DNA of 64,000 bases. Origin: Cyclobacteriaceae bacterium. Lineage in GTDB: Bacteria; Bacteroidota; Bacteroidia; Cytophagales; Cyclobacteriaceae. How positions within the stretch are numbered: the first letter of the stretch is position 1; every line of letters begins with the position of its first letter. Made by a program: the position numbers and the translations under genes. Below the pieces are notes generated by a model, which saw nothing but the letters and a program-made list of their open reading frames with translations, was not told the origin of the DNA and searched no databases. Shown piece after piece: positions 45,100 through 53,454 of the stretch. Where the stretch lies: contig CATQIH010000002.1 in assembly GCA_958296015.1 (NCBI GenBank), positions 1-64,000 on the forward strand, written 5' to 3'.

Positions 45100-45960
45100 A
45101 TGAAACAAAAAAGCGTATTGATCTTTGCTTTCTTTGTCATAAGCTTTGGTTCATCAGGGCAATCCATTTACGAAGGAACCATCAAAGACAGCAAAACACA
45201 AGTGCCGCTGGCTTATGTCAATATTGGGATTGTGGGTAAAAATGTAGGCACCGTTTCAGACAGTGATGGCCAGTTCCGGTTGGCTATTGATGACAAACAT
45301 GACGATGATACGATGAAAATTTCCATGATCGGATATAAGTCTGTGTCAATGAAAGTAGCGGATTTTGGGCAGCAAATCAGGGAAAACCCTGTGATAAGTC
45401 TGAAAGAGGAACCATACACTTTGGAAGAGGTAGTGGTGTCGGAAAAGAAATATAATGGTAGAAAACTTCGGGAAAAACTACTTGGCAATGAAGTTGAGTC
45501 CACGAACAGCAGAACAGGATTTGATATGAATCTGTTGGGCAACGAAATGGGTATTGTCATCAAGATCAAAAAGAAGCCTACCTTTATTCAAGAATTTAGC
45601 ATCGGTATCGCTGAAAATAAGTACGATTCTTTTAAATTCAGAATCAATATTTATAATGTAAAGGACGGTTTGCCTGATCAAAATATCCTGCAAGAAAACA
45701 TCATTGTGACAAGCGATCTCAAAGAGGGAAAGCTGACGGTTGACCTCAGCAAATACCATATTATGGTAGAGGATGATATTTTTGTTGCCATGGAATGGAT
45801 TGAAGATATGGGAGATTATGGCTTGCTTTTTTCCACAAAAGTGAATGGTCGTACAAGTCCCACGATTGTCAGGAAAACAAGTCAGGGCCATTGGAGGAGA
45901 ATAGGAAAGAATAATTTTATGACCAATGGCATTGGTATATTGATAAGGGTTTTGCAGTAG
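45100..45960 (+). CDS. Carboxypeptidase-like regulatory-domain protein, 286 aa
   Basis: The signal peptide (KQKSVLIFAFFVISFGSSGQS) is followed by a CarboxypepD_reg-like domain with YEGTIKDSKTQVPLAYVNIGIVGKNVGTVSDSDGQFRLAID. This domain marks TonB-linked and DUF5686-type Bacteroidota envelope proteins. The remainder is a second beta-rich domain with no recognised motif and no barrel, so it is probably periplasmic or surface exposed. It is a single gene with no TonB partner in the window. Confidence 0.8.
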   Translation: MKQKSVLIFAFFVISFGSSGQSIYEGTIKDSKTQVPLAYVNIGIVGKNVGTVSDSDGQFRLAIDDKHDDDTMKISMIGYKSVSMKVADFGQQIRENPVISLKEEPYTLEEVVVSEKKYNGRKLREKLLGNEVESTNSRTGFDMNLLGNEMGIVIKIKKKPTFIQEFSIGIAENKYDSFKFRINIYNVKDGLPDQNILQENIIVTSDLKEGKLTVDLSKYHIMVEDDIFVAMEWIEDMGDYGLLFSTKVNGRTSPTIVRKTSQGHWRRIGKNNFMTNGIGILIRVLQ

Positions 45961-46079
45961 TAATTAAGGTCATATTCAAATGTCTACGTGAAAGAGGAAG
46001 TATCTTGTGACGAGATTAACTATATTAGCATCAGCTTTCGGTGACAGGTTTTGCCGGTTATATCTCTAACTATATTCCT

Positions 46080-46769
46080 ATGAACAGGGTAGACAGACTC
46101 TTCGGTATGCTGACTTTGCTGCAATCTAAAAAGTATGTCATGGCTGCCCAGATTGCCGACAAGTATGAGATCAGTATACGCACGGTTTATCGTGATATCC
46201 GAGCACTTTGCGAGCAAGGAATCCCTGTGGGCTTTGAGCCGAACAAAGGATATTTTGTGGTGCAAGGCTATTTTCTGCCGCCCGTATCGTTCAGTTCCGA
46301 GGAAGCCAATGCTCTGTTGCTGATGGAATCTATTGTACGTGGTTTTGCCGACAAATCTATTCAGTTACATTATTCTAATGCCCTTAATAAAGTGAAGGCA
46401 GTGCTGCGTACCCCACAAAAAGAACAGCTCGAAAGCCTGACCAGCAACATCAAAATGCAGGTGCCAGCCTGCTTTGAACTGGACTTTGCCTATTTGTCTA
46501 CTTTGCAACATGCCATTGTACACCGGCAAATGATAGAGATCGCTTATAAAAATAACCGTCAGGAAGTAAGCCACAGGAAAGCCGAACCGGTCGGATTGGT
46601 CTTTTATGCCCTCAACTGGCACCTCATTGCCTGGTGCCACCATAGAAATGAATACCGCGATTTCCGTGTATCCCGCATCCAGCAGATCAAAAGCACCAGT
46701 GTACCGTTCACCATTTTGCAGCACATCACTATGAATGAGTATATGGAGCAAATACCGGTAGATTATTGA
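46080..46769 (+). CDS. YafY-type transcriptional regulator (HTH_11 plus WYL domain), 229 aa
   Basis: The start MNRVDRLFGMLTLLQSKKYVMAAQIADKYEISIRTVYRDIRAL is the typical HTH_11 DNA-binding domain. The remainder has a WYL-like fold with QMIEIAYKNNRQEVSHRKAEPVGLVFYALNWHLIAWCHHRNEYRDFRVSRI. WYL domains bind ligands such as nucleic acid or metabolites. I chose ATG 46080. A GTG at 46041 would add 13 residues of unlike composition. No target is evident nearby. Confidence 0.9.
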   Translation: MNRVDRLFGMLTLLQSKKYVMAAQIADKYEISIRTVYRDIRALCEQGIPVGFEPNKGYFVVQGYFLPPVSFSSEEANALLLMESIVRGFADKSIQLHYSNALNKVKAVLRTPQKEQLESLTSNIKMQVPACFELDFAYLSTLQHAIVHRQMIEIAYKNNRQEVSHRKAEPVGLVFYALNWHLIAWCHHRNEYRDFRVSRIQQIKSTSVPFTILQHITMNEYMEQIPVDY

Positions 46770-46890
46770 AAATTTCAAATTATGTTTGATAGCATCCCCA
46801 TCATGTTAGTTTACACGGTATAATCACTTTTATAGAGCTATTAAGACGGCTAAATTACGGTTCAAATCATAGCGTAGTTTAAAGTCTTTT

Positions 46891-48084
46891 ATGAGAAAAA
46901 TACTGATTCTTGAAATAGCCCTCCTGCTTATTTCCATATCGTTTGCTTCAGCACAGGCAAGCTTTCGCGATGGATTTATCATTGTTGATCAACAGGATAC
47001 GATTTTTGGGAAAGTGGCTTATAGAACCAATGCCAGAAACTATCGCGTATGCCGCTTTAAAAAGGATGGTCTGGTTACCAGGTATACCTCGTCACAGATA
47101 GACGGATTTGGATACATGGATGATAAATTTTTCTCTTCCAAAGTGCTGAACAACCAGTTTGCTGAAGTGTTGGTGAAAGGAGATTTGAGTTTGTATAAAC
47201 ACAAGCGTCACTATTATATCAGAAAGTTAGATGGGGGAGTCCTTAAATTTGAAAGTAAAAATGTAAAGTTGATGCTTGATGGTAAAGAGGGCGTAATATT
47301 AGACGACAGGTGGAAAAAATATCTTACCTACTTGGTATCAGACTGTAATATTATTGGTGAAAAAAAGTTGCGTTTAACTGAAAAAAAATTAGGCAAAGTC
47401 ATAACGGATTATAACAAGTGCAGAGGAACTAATTTTACTGTTTACAGAGAAAACAGACCTTGGGTCAAGATGGATTTTGGCGTAGCAGCAGGCATAACCC
47501 GGTCGTCTATCAAAATAACGGAAAGAAGTAGGCAGTTTTTGTCTTTGAGTGAAAATTATATATCTGTTCATCCTTCGGCAGGATTGCTGGTTAGTATTTC
47601 CTCGCCCAGAACAGCTGAAAGACTTTTCTTACAATCGGAGATACACTACATGAAGTCAAGCTTTTCCTCTTTTGTTTCACTCCAAAGGTCACTAAACACA
47701 TCGCCTGTACAAGAGCGGCACAACACCTCTATTGATCTGACAACGATATCTATTCCCTTGTCGGTAAAGTATACCATACCCAATGAGGTATTGGCACTTT
47801 ACTTTCAGGGCGGTATCAATTATGATCACCAGATCAGCCCAAAAACATGGATAGCCAGCGAGAAAGTATACAAAGGTAATCTGGAAACCATAGAAAAAGC
47901 CCCCTTTACATTCGATCGGAATCAGGTTGGCTACTGGGGTGGTATTGGGATGCTAAAGCCTTTCAGGTATTTTAAAGGAAGTCTCACGGTTAGGTATTTT
48001 AAAATGGGTAGGCTAAACCAAACCAACGGCTTCATCGCAAAAACCGATAGACTATCCCTGTTACTGATTATCTTCAGAAAGTGA
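46891..48084 (+). CDS. Outer-membrane beta-barrel-like hypothetical protein, 397 aa
   Basis: The protein starts with a signal peptide (RKILILEIALLLISISFASAQA). A first half of about 180 residues is basic, with several hydrophobic stretches. The second half shows the alternating pattern of an outer-membrane barrel (PORT/outer membrane beta-barrel type) from about 190 on, with DFGVAAGITRSSIKI and GYWGGIGMLKPF. It ends in a beta-strand and lysine. It is a single gene, and its function is unknown. Confidence 0.65.
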   Translation: MRKILILEIALLLISISFASAQASFRDGFIIVDQQDTIFGKVAYRTNARNYRVCRFKKDGLVTRYTSSQIDGFGYMDDKFFSSKVLNNQFAEVLVKGDLSLYKHKRHYYIRKLDGGVLKFESKNVKLMLDGKEGVILDDRWKKYLTYLVSDCNIIGEKKLRLTEKKLGKVITDYNKCRGTNFTVYRENRPWVKMDFGVAAGITRSSIKITERSRQFLSLSENYISVHPSAGLLVSISSPRTAERLFLQSEIHYMKSSFSSFVSLQRSLNTSPVQERHNTSIDLTTISIPLSVKYTIPNEVLALYFQGGINYDHQISPKTWIASEKVYKGNLETIEKAPFTFDRNQVGYWGGIGMLKPFRYFKGSLTVRYFKMGRLNQTNGFIAKTDRLSLLLIIFRK

Positions 48085-48144
48085 CGCTGCAACCCGGAGG
48101 CAGGTTACTTCAAATAAAAATCAGTTTTTTTAACATTGCAAAAT

Positions 48145-48170
48145 CGCACTGACATAGGGTTGTCAGTGCG
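48145..48170. repeat. Perfect 10-bp inverted repeat (hairpin)
   Basis: The arms cgcactgaca (48145-48154) and tgtcagtgcg (48161-48170) pair perfectly around the loop tagggt. It lies 61 bases after the stop of the preceding gene and 36 before the DinB-family gene. A weak T-rich tail (ggtgttt) follows. It may be a terminator of the outer-membrane protein gene or a leader element of the next gene. Confidence 0.8.
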
Positions 48171-48205
48171 GGGTGTTTACTTTACAGAACACACTAAAAA
48201 CACTT

Positions 48206-48709
48206 ATGCTTATGTTAATGATTCCGATGTTTTTGAAAGAACTGGACGAAGAAGCCCAGACTACCCGCAACATGCTGAGCCGTGTACCTGCCAACAAATT
48301 CGACTGGCAGCCGCATCCCAGAAGCATGACGATGAAGCAACTGGCTACCCACCTTGCCGACCTGCCTTCCTGGGTAGACCTGGCCCTGAATACCGATGAG
48401 CTGGACTTTGCCGTGGCCGAATACCATCCAAAGGAGGTGGCAGATACAGAGGCATTGCTGGCTTACTATGAAGAGCAACTGGCTACCGGCAGAGCGGCAC
48501 TGGAAGCAGCCCGCAAAGATCAGCTTTCCGAACCCTGGGTGCTGCGTACCGGTGAAGAAATTCATTGGAAGGCTACCCGCTGGGAAATGATACGGCAGGC
48601 GTTTTCTCAAACCATCCATCACCGTGCACAACTGGGCGTGTATCTTCGGTTGCTGGATATTCCAATCCCCGGCAGCTATGGCCCTAGTGCCGATGAAACG
48701 GATTTTTGA
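48206..48709 (+). CDS. DinB-family (DUF664-like) protein, 167 aa
   Basis: The four-helix fold of the DinB/YfiT superfamily is suggested by a long helix with MTMKQLATHLADLPSWVDLAL and the C-terminal HHRAQLGVYLRLLDIPIPGSYGPS. Histidines in LATHLA and in IHHRAQ are the expected metal ligands. Such proteins are thiol or metal-dependent transferases or have unknown activity. This family is unrelated to the polymerase dinB. I chose ATG 48206, since a longer frame from 48173 adds a short segment. The true start could also be one of the methionines between 48206 and 48221. Confidence 0.8.
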   Translation: MLMLMIPMFLKELDEEAQTTRNMLSRVPANKFDWQPHPRSMTMKQLATHLADLPSWVDLALNTDELDFAVAEYHPKEVADTEALLAYYEEQLATGRAALEAARKDQLSEPWVLRTGEEIHWKATRWEMIRQAFSQTIHHRAQLGVYLRLLDIPIPGSYGPSADETDF

Positions 48710-48725
48710 GAGTATGACAAAAGAA

Positions 48726-48765
48726 AAGGGACAGCGTGCAACTGTCCCTTTACCTGTTTTTGAGT
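48726..48765. terminator. Bidirectional Rho-independent terminator
   Basis: A 10-bp perfect stem pairs aaagggacag (48726-48735) with ctgtcccttt (48743-48752), with T-rich sequence on the right and A-rich sequence on the left. It ends both the DinB-family gene and the convergent CDGSH gene. Confidence 0.85.
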
Positions 48766-48771
48766 ATTTTA

Positions 48772-48993
48772 CTATTTTTTTGGTGGCAGATCAAAGGCAA
48801 TTGCTTCGTGCTCGAAGTGCCCTTTGTGGGAGCCATCGCAGAAGGGTTTGTTGCTGGAAAGGCCACAGCGGCAGATAGAGACAAGCTCTCTGCCTCCCAA
48901 ATGGTAGGTGTTACCGTTTTTGTCTACAATCTCAAAGTTGCCTTCAACTTTGAGCGAACCGTTGTTATTTACTGTAATTTTTGTGTTAGCCAT
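48772..48993 (-). CDS. CDGSH iron-sulfur domain protein, 73 aa
   Basis: The 2Fe-2S binding motif is complete: C41, C43, C52 and H56 in ICRCGLSSNKPFCDGSH. The N-terminal half is short and beta-rich (ITVNNNGSLKVEGNFEIVDKNGN), with no membrane anchor, so this is the soluble bacterial type. It probably carries a redox-active or transferable cluster. No partner is in the neighbourhood. Confidence 0.93.
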   Translation of the reverse strand: MANTKITVNNNGSLKVEGNFEIVDKNGNTYHLGGRELVSICRCGLSSNKPFCDGSHKGHFEHEAIAFDLPPKK

Positions 48994-49059
48994 TGTTATT
49001 TTAAATCAAATACATTGCAAAGTAAAACCAGCGTTGCAGAAAATCAATTGCCTGCCAGA

Positions 49060-49557
49060 CTACAGACTTTCTTCATCTTCTGTGTTGGAGTTGAGCTTTT
49101 TTCTTTCTGAAGAATCACCGAAAATCTGGTTGGGGATGATCTTGCGGATAAAAGACGACTGCCCTTTTTCTGACTTCTGAATGTCCTGTTCTGCTTCGCG
49201 CATGGCTCGTTGCCACATAGGGGCAAATCCCTGGGCACTCTCGGTCATGATCTCTACGGCGCGCTGGTATACGTGCATGTTCATCACCTCGCGGCGGCCC
49301 GGCTTTTGTGCGAGCGTCTGGTTGGTCACGCGCAGGTTTTCATTTTCCTGCTTGAGCTGATCTATCTGAATTCTTCTGTTTTCCATACCTTCGGCTTCAA
49401 TCTCCAGCTTGTTTTGCAGGTGGTTCTTCAGCGTGTTAATTTCTTTCTTCAGCGATCTGCGTTTCATGCTTTCTCTAAAAAGCACAATAATGACCAGCAG
49501 CAGGCCAATACCAAACCCAATGAGGTAAGGCAGTATTTGTTGTCCGAATTGATCCAT
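49060..49557 (-). CDS. Membrane-anchored coiled-coil protein, 165 aa
   Basis: An N-terminal hydrophobic helix (ILPYLIGFGIGLLLVIIVLF, about 8-27) is followed by a basic segment and a long coiled coil (about 35-90, with KKEINTLKNHLQNKLEIEAEGMENRRIQIDQLKQENENL). The C-terminal part is polar. This looks like a single-pass inner-membrane protein with a cytoplasmic coiled coil, of unknown function. It lies 66 bases after the CDGSH gene in the same orientation. Similar Bacteroidota proteins are known to me without a name. Confidence 0.75.
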   Translation of the reverse strand: MDQFGQQILPYLIGFGIGLLLVIIVLFRESMKRRSLKKEINTLKNHLQNKLEIEAEGMENRRIQIDQLKQENENLRVTNQTLAQKPGRREVMNMHVYQRAVEIMTESAQGFAPMWQRAMREAEQDIQKSEKGQSSFIRKIIPNQIFGDSSERKKLNSNTEDEESL

Positions 49558-49681
49558 GATATCAAGATATTTGTATTAAATGCTATGAATATAAAGTCAA
49601 AAATACACGAAATGTTCATGAGATAGAACAATCGCCGGTACTATTATACAGAATATCCGGCAAAATCAGCCTAGGCTGCCA

Positions 49682-49726
49682 AAAATGATAAAGACTTTCT
49701 AAATCTCCAGGATTCAGAAAGTCTTT
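49682..49726 (-). terminator. Rho-independent terminator of the 49757-49978 gene
   Basis: Perfect 11-bp arms agaaagtcttt and aaagactttct (plus-strand 49716-49726 and 49690-49700) flank a loop. On the minus strand a U-rich run (tatcattttt) follows. An inner aatc/gatt pair adds to the stem. Confidence 0.85.
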
Positions 49727-49756
49727 GATGTTACCCTGATGGCAAGGCCATCGCGT

Positions 49757-49978
49757 TTATGAATGATGTTTTTCGCCAGCAGGTTTTTCCTTTTTTGGTT
49801 CCTCAGGAGGGGTATCAGTGATATTACCAAAATCGTCTACATAAGCTATCATTTCATCCAGCGTTCCGTTGGTGGAATTTTCCTGACGTTCTTGTTTGCG
49901 TTTTTGTTTATCATCTTTCTTTCGCTGCTTTTGCTTCTCTCGCTGTTTCTTCATGAACTGATTCTGGGATTTAGCCAT
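49757..49978 (-). CDS. Small basic protein of a cold-shock-associated Bacteroidota type, 73 aa
   Basis: The first 30 residues are almost all lysine, glutamine and arginine (KQREKQKQRKKDDKQKR). The end is acidic and carries the block DEMIAYVDDFGNITDTPPE. I remember short proteins with this end as located beside cold-shock (CspA-like) genes in many Bacteroidota. No csp gene is in this window, so the usual context is missing here. A nucleic-acid-binding role is plausible from charge only. Confidence 0.75.
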   Translation of the reverse strand: MAKSQNQFMKKQREKQKQRKKDDKQKRKQERQENSTNGTLDEMIAYVDDFGNITDTPPEEPKKEKPAGEKHHS

Positions 49979-50119
49979 ATTTCTTTTTTTTTAGTGTTAA
50001 AAATGCAAATTCGTCAGTGCGCTATGTGTAGGATGTTGGTTATATCATATACGTTTTTTTAAATGAAACTATGATCTTTGCAATAGCAACAGCTCCTGCA
50101 AATATAAGGCGATAAAGAG

Positions 50120-50266
50120 ATGTTGCAGCACCTGAAAGCAAATGTAGCCTTTTTTGTGCCATTTTCACCCCTTTTATTTGGTATTTACCTATTACACGAC
50201 GTATACCAACAGAAAAACAAGGTGATTCATTCCCCGAGAATGAAAAAAGCGGAAGCCGCTGTGTAG
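50120..50266 (+). CDS. Possible 48-aa membrane microprotein
   Basis: The frame runs from ATG 50120 to TAG 50264-50266. It reads MLQHLKANVAFFVPFSPLL, then FGIYLLHDVYQQKNK and a basic tail. The hydrophobic middle can span a membrane once. It is preceded by aaagag. Such a frame may occur by chance at this length, so it is tentative. Confidence 0.3.
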   Translation: MLQHLKANVAFFVPFSPLLFGIYLLHDVYQQKNKVIHSPRMKKAEAAV

Positions 50267-50394
50267 CTTGTCTTTACACTTTTTGCTGCGATGCCAGTAT
50301 CCTTATACATGTCAATTTTTTTGCACTTTTTACAACTTGTTTTGGCTTCTGCATGTCTTTCTTACGTCGTTATCACACACAACAAGGATTGACT

Positions 50395-50517
50395 ATGCCT
50401 AAAATGAAATTATCATCCGTTTGCTTTGCTATCGTGCTTTGTACATTGACCTGCTACAATTATAGTCAGGTTTCCGGTCCGGGATTGGAATTTGGTGTTT
50501 TTCCAACAACTAAATAA
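50395..50517 (+). CDS. Possible 40-aa secreted peptide
   Basis: The frame runs from ATG 50395 to TAA 50515-50517. It begins MPKMKLSSVCFAIVLCTLTC, a signal-like hydrophobic stretch with three cysteines, and ends with a short polar tail (YNYSQVSGPG, then LEFGVFPTTK). An aagga sequence lies six bases before the start. If real it would be a small exported peptide. It is not followed by any terminator. Confidence 0.35.
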   Translation: MPKMKLSSVCFAIVLCTLTCYNYSQVSGPGLEFGVFPTTK

Positions 50518-51051
50518 TTAACATTTGAAAGATTCTATTTTCGTTCGGTAATAGCTATTTATTGATAATAGAGGCTTAGCCTTGTTAAGGGTAAAAAACA
50601 TCTTGTATCAATACTAAAGCTATGTTACCTTACATAATATACCTTCCATCAGTAATGGCGTGGAAGGGTGTAATATTTCTACAAACCGATTAATTAACAA
50701 TCGTTTTACTGCAAAAATACCTTTTTTATTACATGCCTTTCCGTAAATGTTTTCTCACTTGTAAAACGAATTTTTTATAGTAAGTATTCCTGTTATTATA
50801 CTATCTGGTATCAGTATAATTGTACTTTTTTTTAGTAATCATTTCTATAAATCTTTGTAAAGCTAATTTAAAGAGTGATATATGACATTCATTCTTTTTT
50901 TGTACTATTTGTTAGTTTTTGTACAAAACAGAGACAATGCGCAAAACAAATGTTCCCACCTTTCGCCTGATCTTACATGGATATAGGCTAAACCACCATT
51001 ACCCGGTCTGATCTTCACAAACCACTATGTCAAACAAAAACATCTGTCACT

Positions 51052-53334
51052 ATGCGTAAAATTTACTTATCAATCATGATGTTGCTATCCTGCCTGCTGC
51101 TACAGGCACAGACTCCCGGCTTTACCGGACAGCGCACGTTCCACTGGGATGCTCAAAGTGCTCCAAGCAATGGAAGGGCCATCACCACCCAGGCGCAGCA
51201 GCAGCTATCAACGGTTTTCAAAGCCTACGATATTTATACTATTGATGCCAGGGCGATCAGCAACTTTGTACATCAGTCGCCGGGTAATGCGGCATTCTCC
51301 CTGATACTGGAAGACCACTACCAGTGGGATATTCGCCTGGAGGCAGTCAATCTCTTGTCAGATGATTATCAGGCAAGGGCACTCACCACTTCCGGCGAGC
51401 AGGCCATAGCGCGGCCTGCGCAAGTCAACTACAAAGGCACCGTAGCAGGTGATCCTGCATCAAAAGTGCGGCTGATGCTGGAAGGTGACCGGATTTCCGG
51501 CTTTATCCAGCAGCAGGGACAGAAAGTGTACATAGAGCATGTGGGCAACGTAGTGAAAGGACGCTCGGGGTCTTCGTTTCTGGTTTATCAGGCTGCCAAT
51601 GTACAGGAAGAGGGCGAATTGCTTTGCTTGGCTGTGAAAGAAAACAACCAGAAAGAACAGCTCGACCGCGCCAATGAGCGGACTGCTGCCAGTTGTAGCG
51701 AACAGACGGAACTCAAGATTGCCACTTTTGCTACCTTCGATCGCTTTACTTCGGCTGGTGGAGAAGCGGCTGTCAACAACGAGATTCTGGCTATTCTCAA
51801 TAATGTGCAATCCAACTATGAAGAATTTCAGGTGAAGTTCAGTGTAGTAGAGCAGGTGGTGTCTACCTGTAGCAGCTGCGACCCCTGGTCAACCCCTTCC
51901 AGTCCCAGCGACCTATTATCTAAGTTTACTGCCTGGGGGCCATCCGGTTTCAGGCAGACGCACAACGATGGCGTATGCTTTTTTGATGGCGCAGGTTCCG
52001 GCACGGTAGGGGTGGCCTGGATAGGAGCCATCTGTACCAACAATCGCTATGCCGTGTGCGATAAACTGGGATCGGCAGAGTCCAACCGCGTGCTGGTAGC
52101 TCACGAGATGGGACATAACTTCAGTGCCAACCACGATGCTGCCGGCTCTCCCTACATCATGGCTCCGTCGGTGAATGTGACCAACGATTGGTCGGGCACT
52201 TCTGCCAGTTCTATCAACAACCACATTGCCAGCCGTACCTGCCTGGAGTGTGTAGGAGGAGATACGCCTCCTTTGGCCTGTGAGGTGCCTACCAGCTTAC
52301 GCGTGAGCAATATAACTACAAGCTCAGTATTGCTTTCCTGGACGGCGGTTGCCAATGCCAAAGGTTATGCTATACGCTACCGAAAGCAAGGCACTTCTGC
52401 ATGGACAGACTTGTCATCTAATGGCAACCAACTATCTGTCAGTGGATTAGCGGCCAATACTTCTTATCAGTGGCAGATACTGTCTTCCTGTAATGGAGAG
52501 ATATCTTCCTGGGCAAACGGCCCTAACTTTAAGACCTTGACCGGCGATGCCAATCCGCCTGTAACCAAAAATACGCTGCCCTGGCGAGAAGACTTTTCTC
52601 TATCCAACGGTACCAAAGCAGATAATGGAGCTACCGGATGGACCAGTAACCTGATAAGTTCTAACAATGGTTTTGCTTCCGTGCAAAACAACCAGTTTGC
52701 CATTAATGCCTCTACCTGCCAGTGGGTTACCGCCAAGATAGACGTAACAGCCGTATCGGCAGTGACCGTGCAGTTTGAGTTGCAAGGAGACGATGCCAGC
52801 ACGATGGAAAATGTAGACGAAATTAAGATAGAATACCGTTCGGATGATAACAGTTGGCAGCAGATTTACCGGGCAACAGATGGTTTTAGCAAGCGTAGCC
52901 TGTCAGGTAACTTCACCAACCTGGGAAGCGTCAGCACCATACAATTCCGGGTGACGGGCCAGAACAGCTTCACCGACGAAACTTACTTTATTGATAATGT
53001 TTTGGTAGGCAACTGTAGCTCATGTGCCAACGCCGGTGTGATGGCAGCCGCAACGATTGGAGAGACGCTATCTGATGCCGCACTTACCGTAACTTCAGAA
53101 ATAATAGCTTATCCGAATCCGTTCAGCAACCGTATCTCTTTTCAGTATAACAACGCAAGTGTGGAAAAAGTAAGCGTCCGGTTGTATGATGCAGGAGGTA
53201 AGCTGGTGTATGCCAATAACCATGCGGATGCCAATGCAGCTCTGTTGCTGGGAGAAGAACTTGCAACCGGCTTGTATATTTTGCAGGTAGAAACTGCCAG
53301 TGGCACAGAGCAGATCAAAATAGTTAAGCAATAG
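51052..53334 (+). CDS. T9SS-secreted reprolysin-like zinc metalloprotease with FN3 domain, 760 aa
   Basis: A signal peptide (MRKIYLSIMMLLSCLLLQAQ) and a propeptide of about 200 residues precede the metalloprotease domain (about 210-400). The zinc site is complete: HEMGHNFSANHD with H351, E352, H355, H361 and D362, which fits the M12B/reprolysin consensus. A fibronectin type III domain follows (about 405-490), and then a beta-rich domain (about 510-655). The C-terminus (IIAYPNPFSNRIS through to KIVKQ) is a type A T9SS sorting domain. The enzyme is presumably activated outside the cell and degrades proteins. The ATG at 51052 is well placed. Confidence 0.94.
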   Translation: MRKIYLSIMMLLSCLLLQAQTPGFTGQRTFHWDAQSAPSNGRAITTQAQQQLSTVFKAYDIYTIDARAISNFVHQSPGNAAFSLILEDHYQWDIRLEAVNLLSDDYQARALTTSGEQAIARPAQVNYKGTVAGDPASKVRLMLEGDRISGFIQQQGQKVYIEHVGNVVKGRSGSSFLVYQAANVQEEGELLCLAVKENNQKEQLDRANERTAASCSEQTELKIATFATFDRFTSAGGEAAVNNEILAILNNVQSNYEEFQVKFSVVEQVVSTCSSCDPWSTPSSPSDLLSKFTAWGPSGFRQTHNDGVCFFDGAGSGTVGVAWIGAICTNNRYAVCDKLGSAESNRVLVAHEMGHNFSANHDAAGSPYIMAPSVNVTNDWSGTSASSINNHIASRTCLECVGGDTPPLACEVPTSLRVSNITTSSVLLSWTAVANAKGYAIRYRKQGTSAWTDLSSNGNQLSVSGLAANTSYQWQILSSCNGEISSWANGPNFKTLTGDANPPVTKNTLPWREDFSLSNGTKADNGATGWTSNLISSNNGFASVQNNQFAINASTCQWVTAKIDVTAVSAVTVQFELQGDDASTMENVDEIKIEYRSDDNSWQQIYRATDGFSKRSLSGNFTNLGSVSTIQFRVTGQNSFTDETYFIDNVLVGNCSSCANAGVMAAATIGETLSDAALTVTSEIIAYPNPFSNRISFQYNNASVEKVSVRLYDAGGKLVYANNHADANAALLLGEELATGLYILQVETASGTEQIKIVKQ

Positions 53335-53363
53335 AGATGCTGTATAGATTGTGAGTTCAAAGG

Positions 53364-53399
53364 ATATAGCATACCATAAACAGTATGCTATATTTTTTT
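53364..53399 (+). terminator. Rho-independent terminator of the metalloprotease gene
   Basis: The perfect 11-bp arms atatagcatac (53364-53374) and gtatgctatat (53383-53393) are followed at once by a run of T. The stop of the metalloprotease gene lies 30 bases upstream. Confidence 0.9.
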
Positions 53400-53454
53400 G
53401 GTGGATACCTTCTTTGAACAAGTATACTTCGTTTTTCCAAAAATAATGTATCGC

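Larger units (their letters stand above)
49979..51051. other. 1.07-kb sparsely coding gap with possible microproteins
   Basis: The only reading frames with a sensible start that I found are two of 48 and 40 codons, listed separately. The rest is T-rich, with runs such as cttttttt and ttgtactttttttt, and unusually low in G+C (50550-50940). No tRNA, hairpin with U-tract or known RNA was recognised. It must contain the promoter of the metalloprotease at 51052. Confidence 0.5.
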
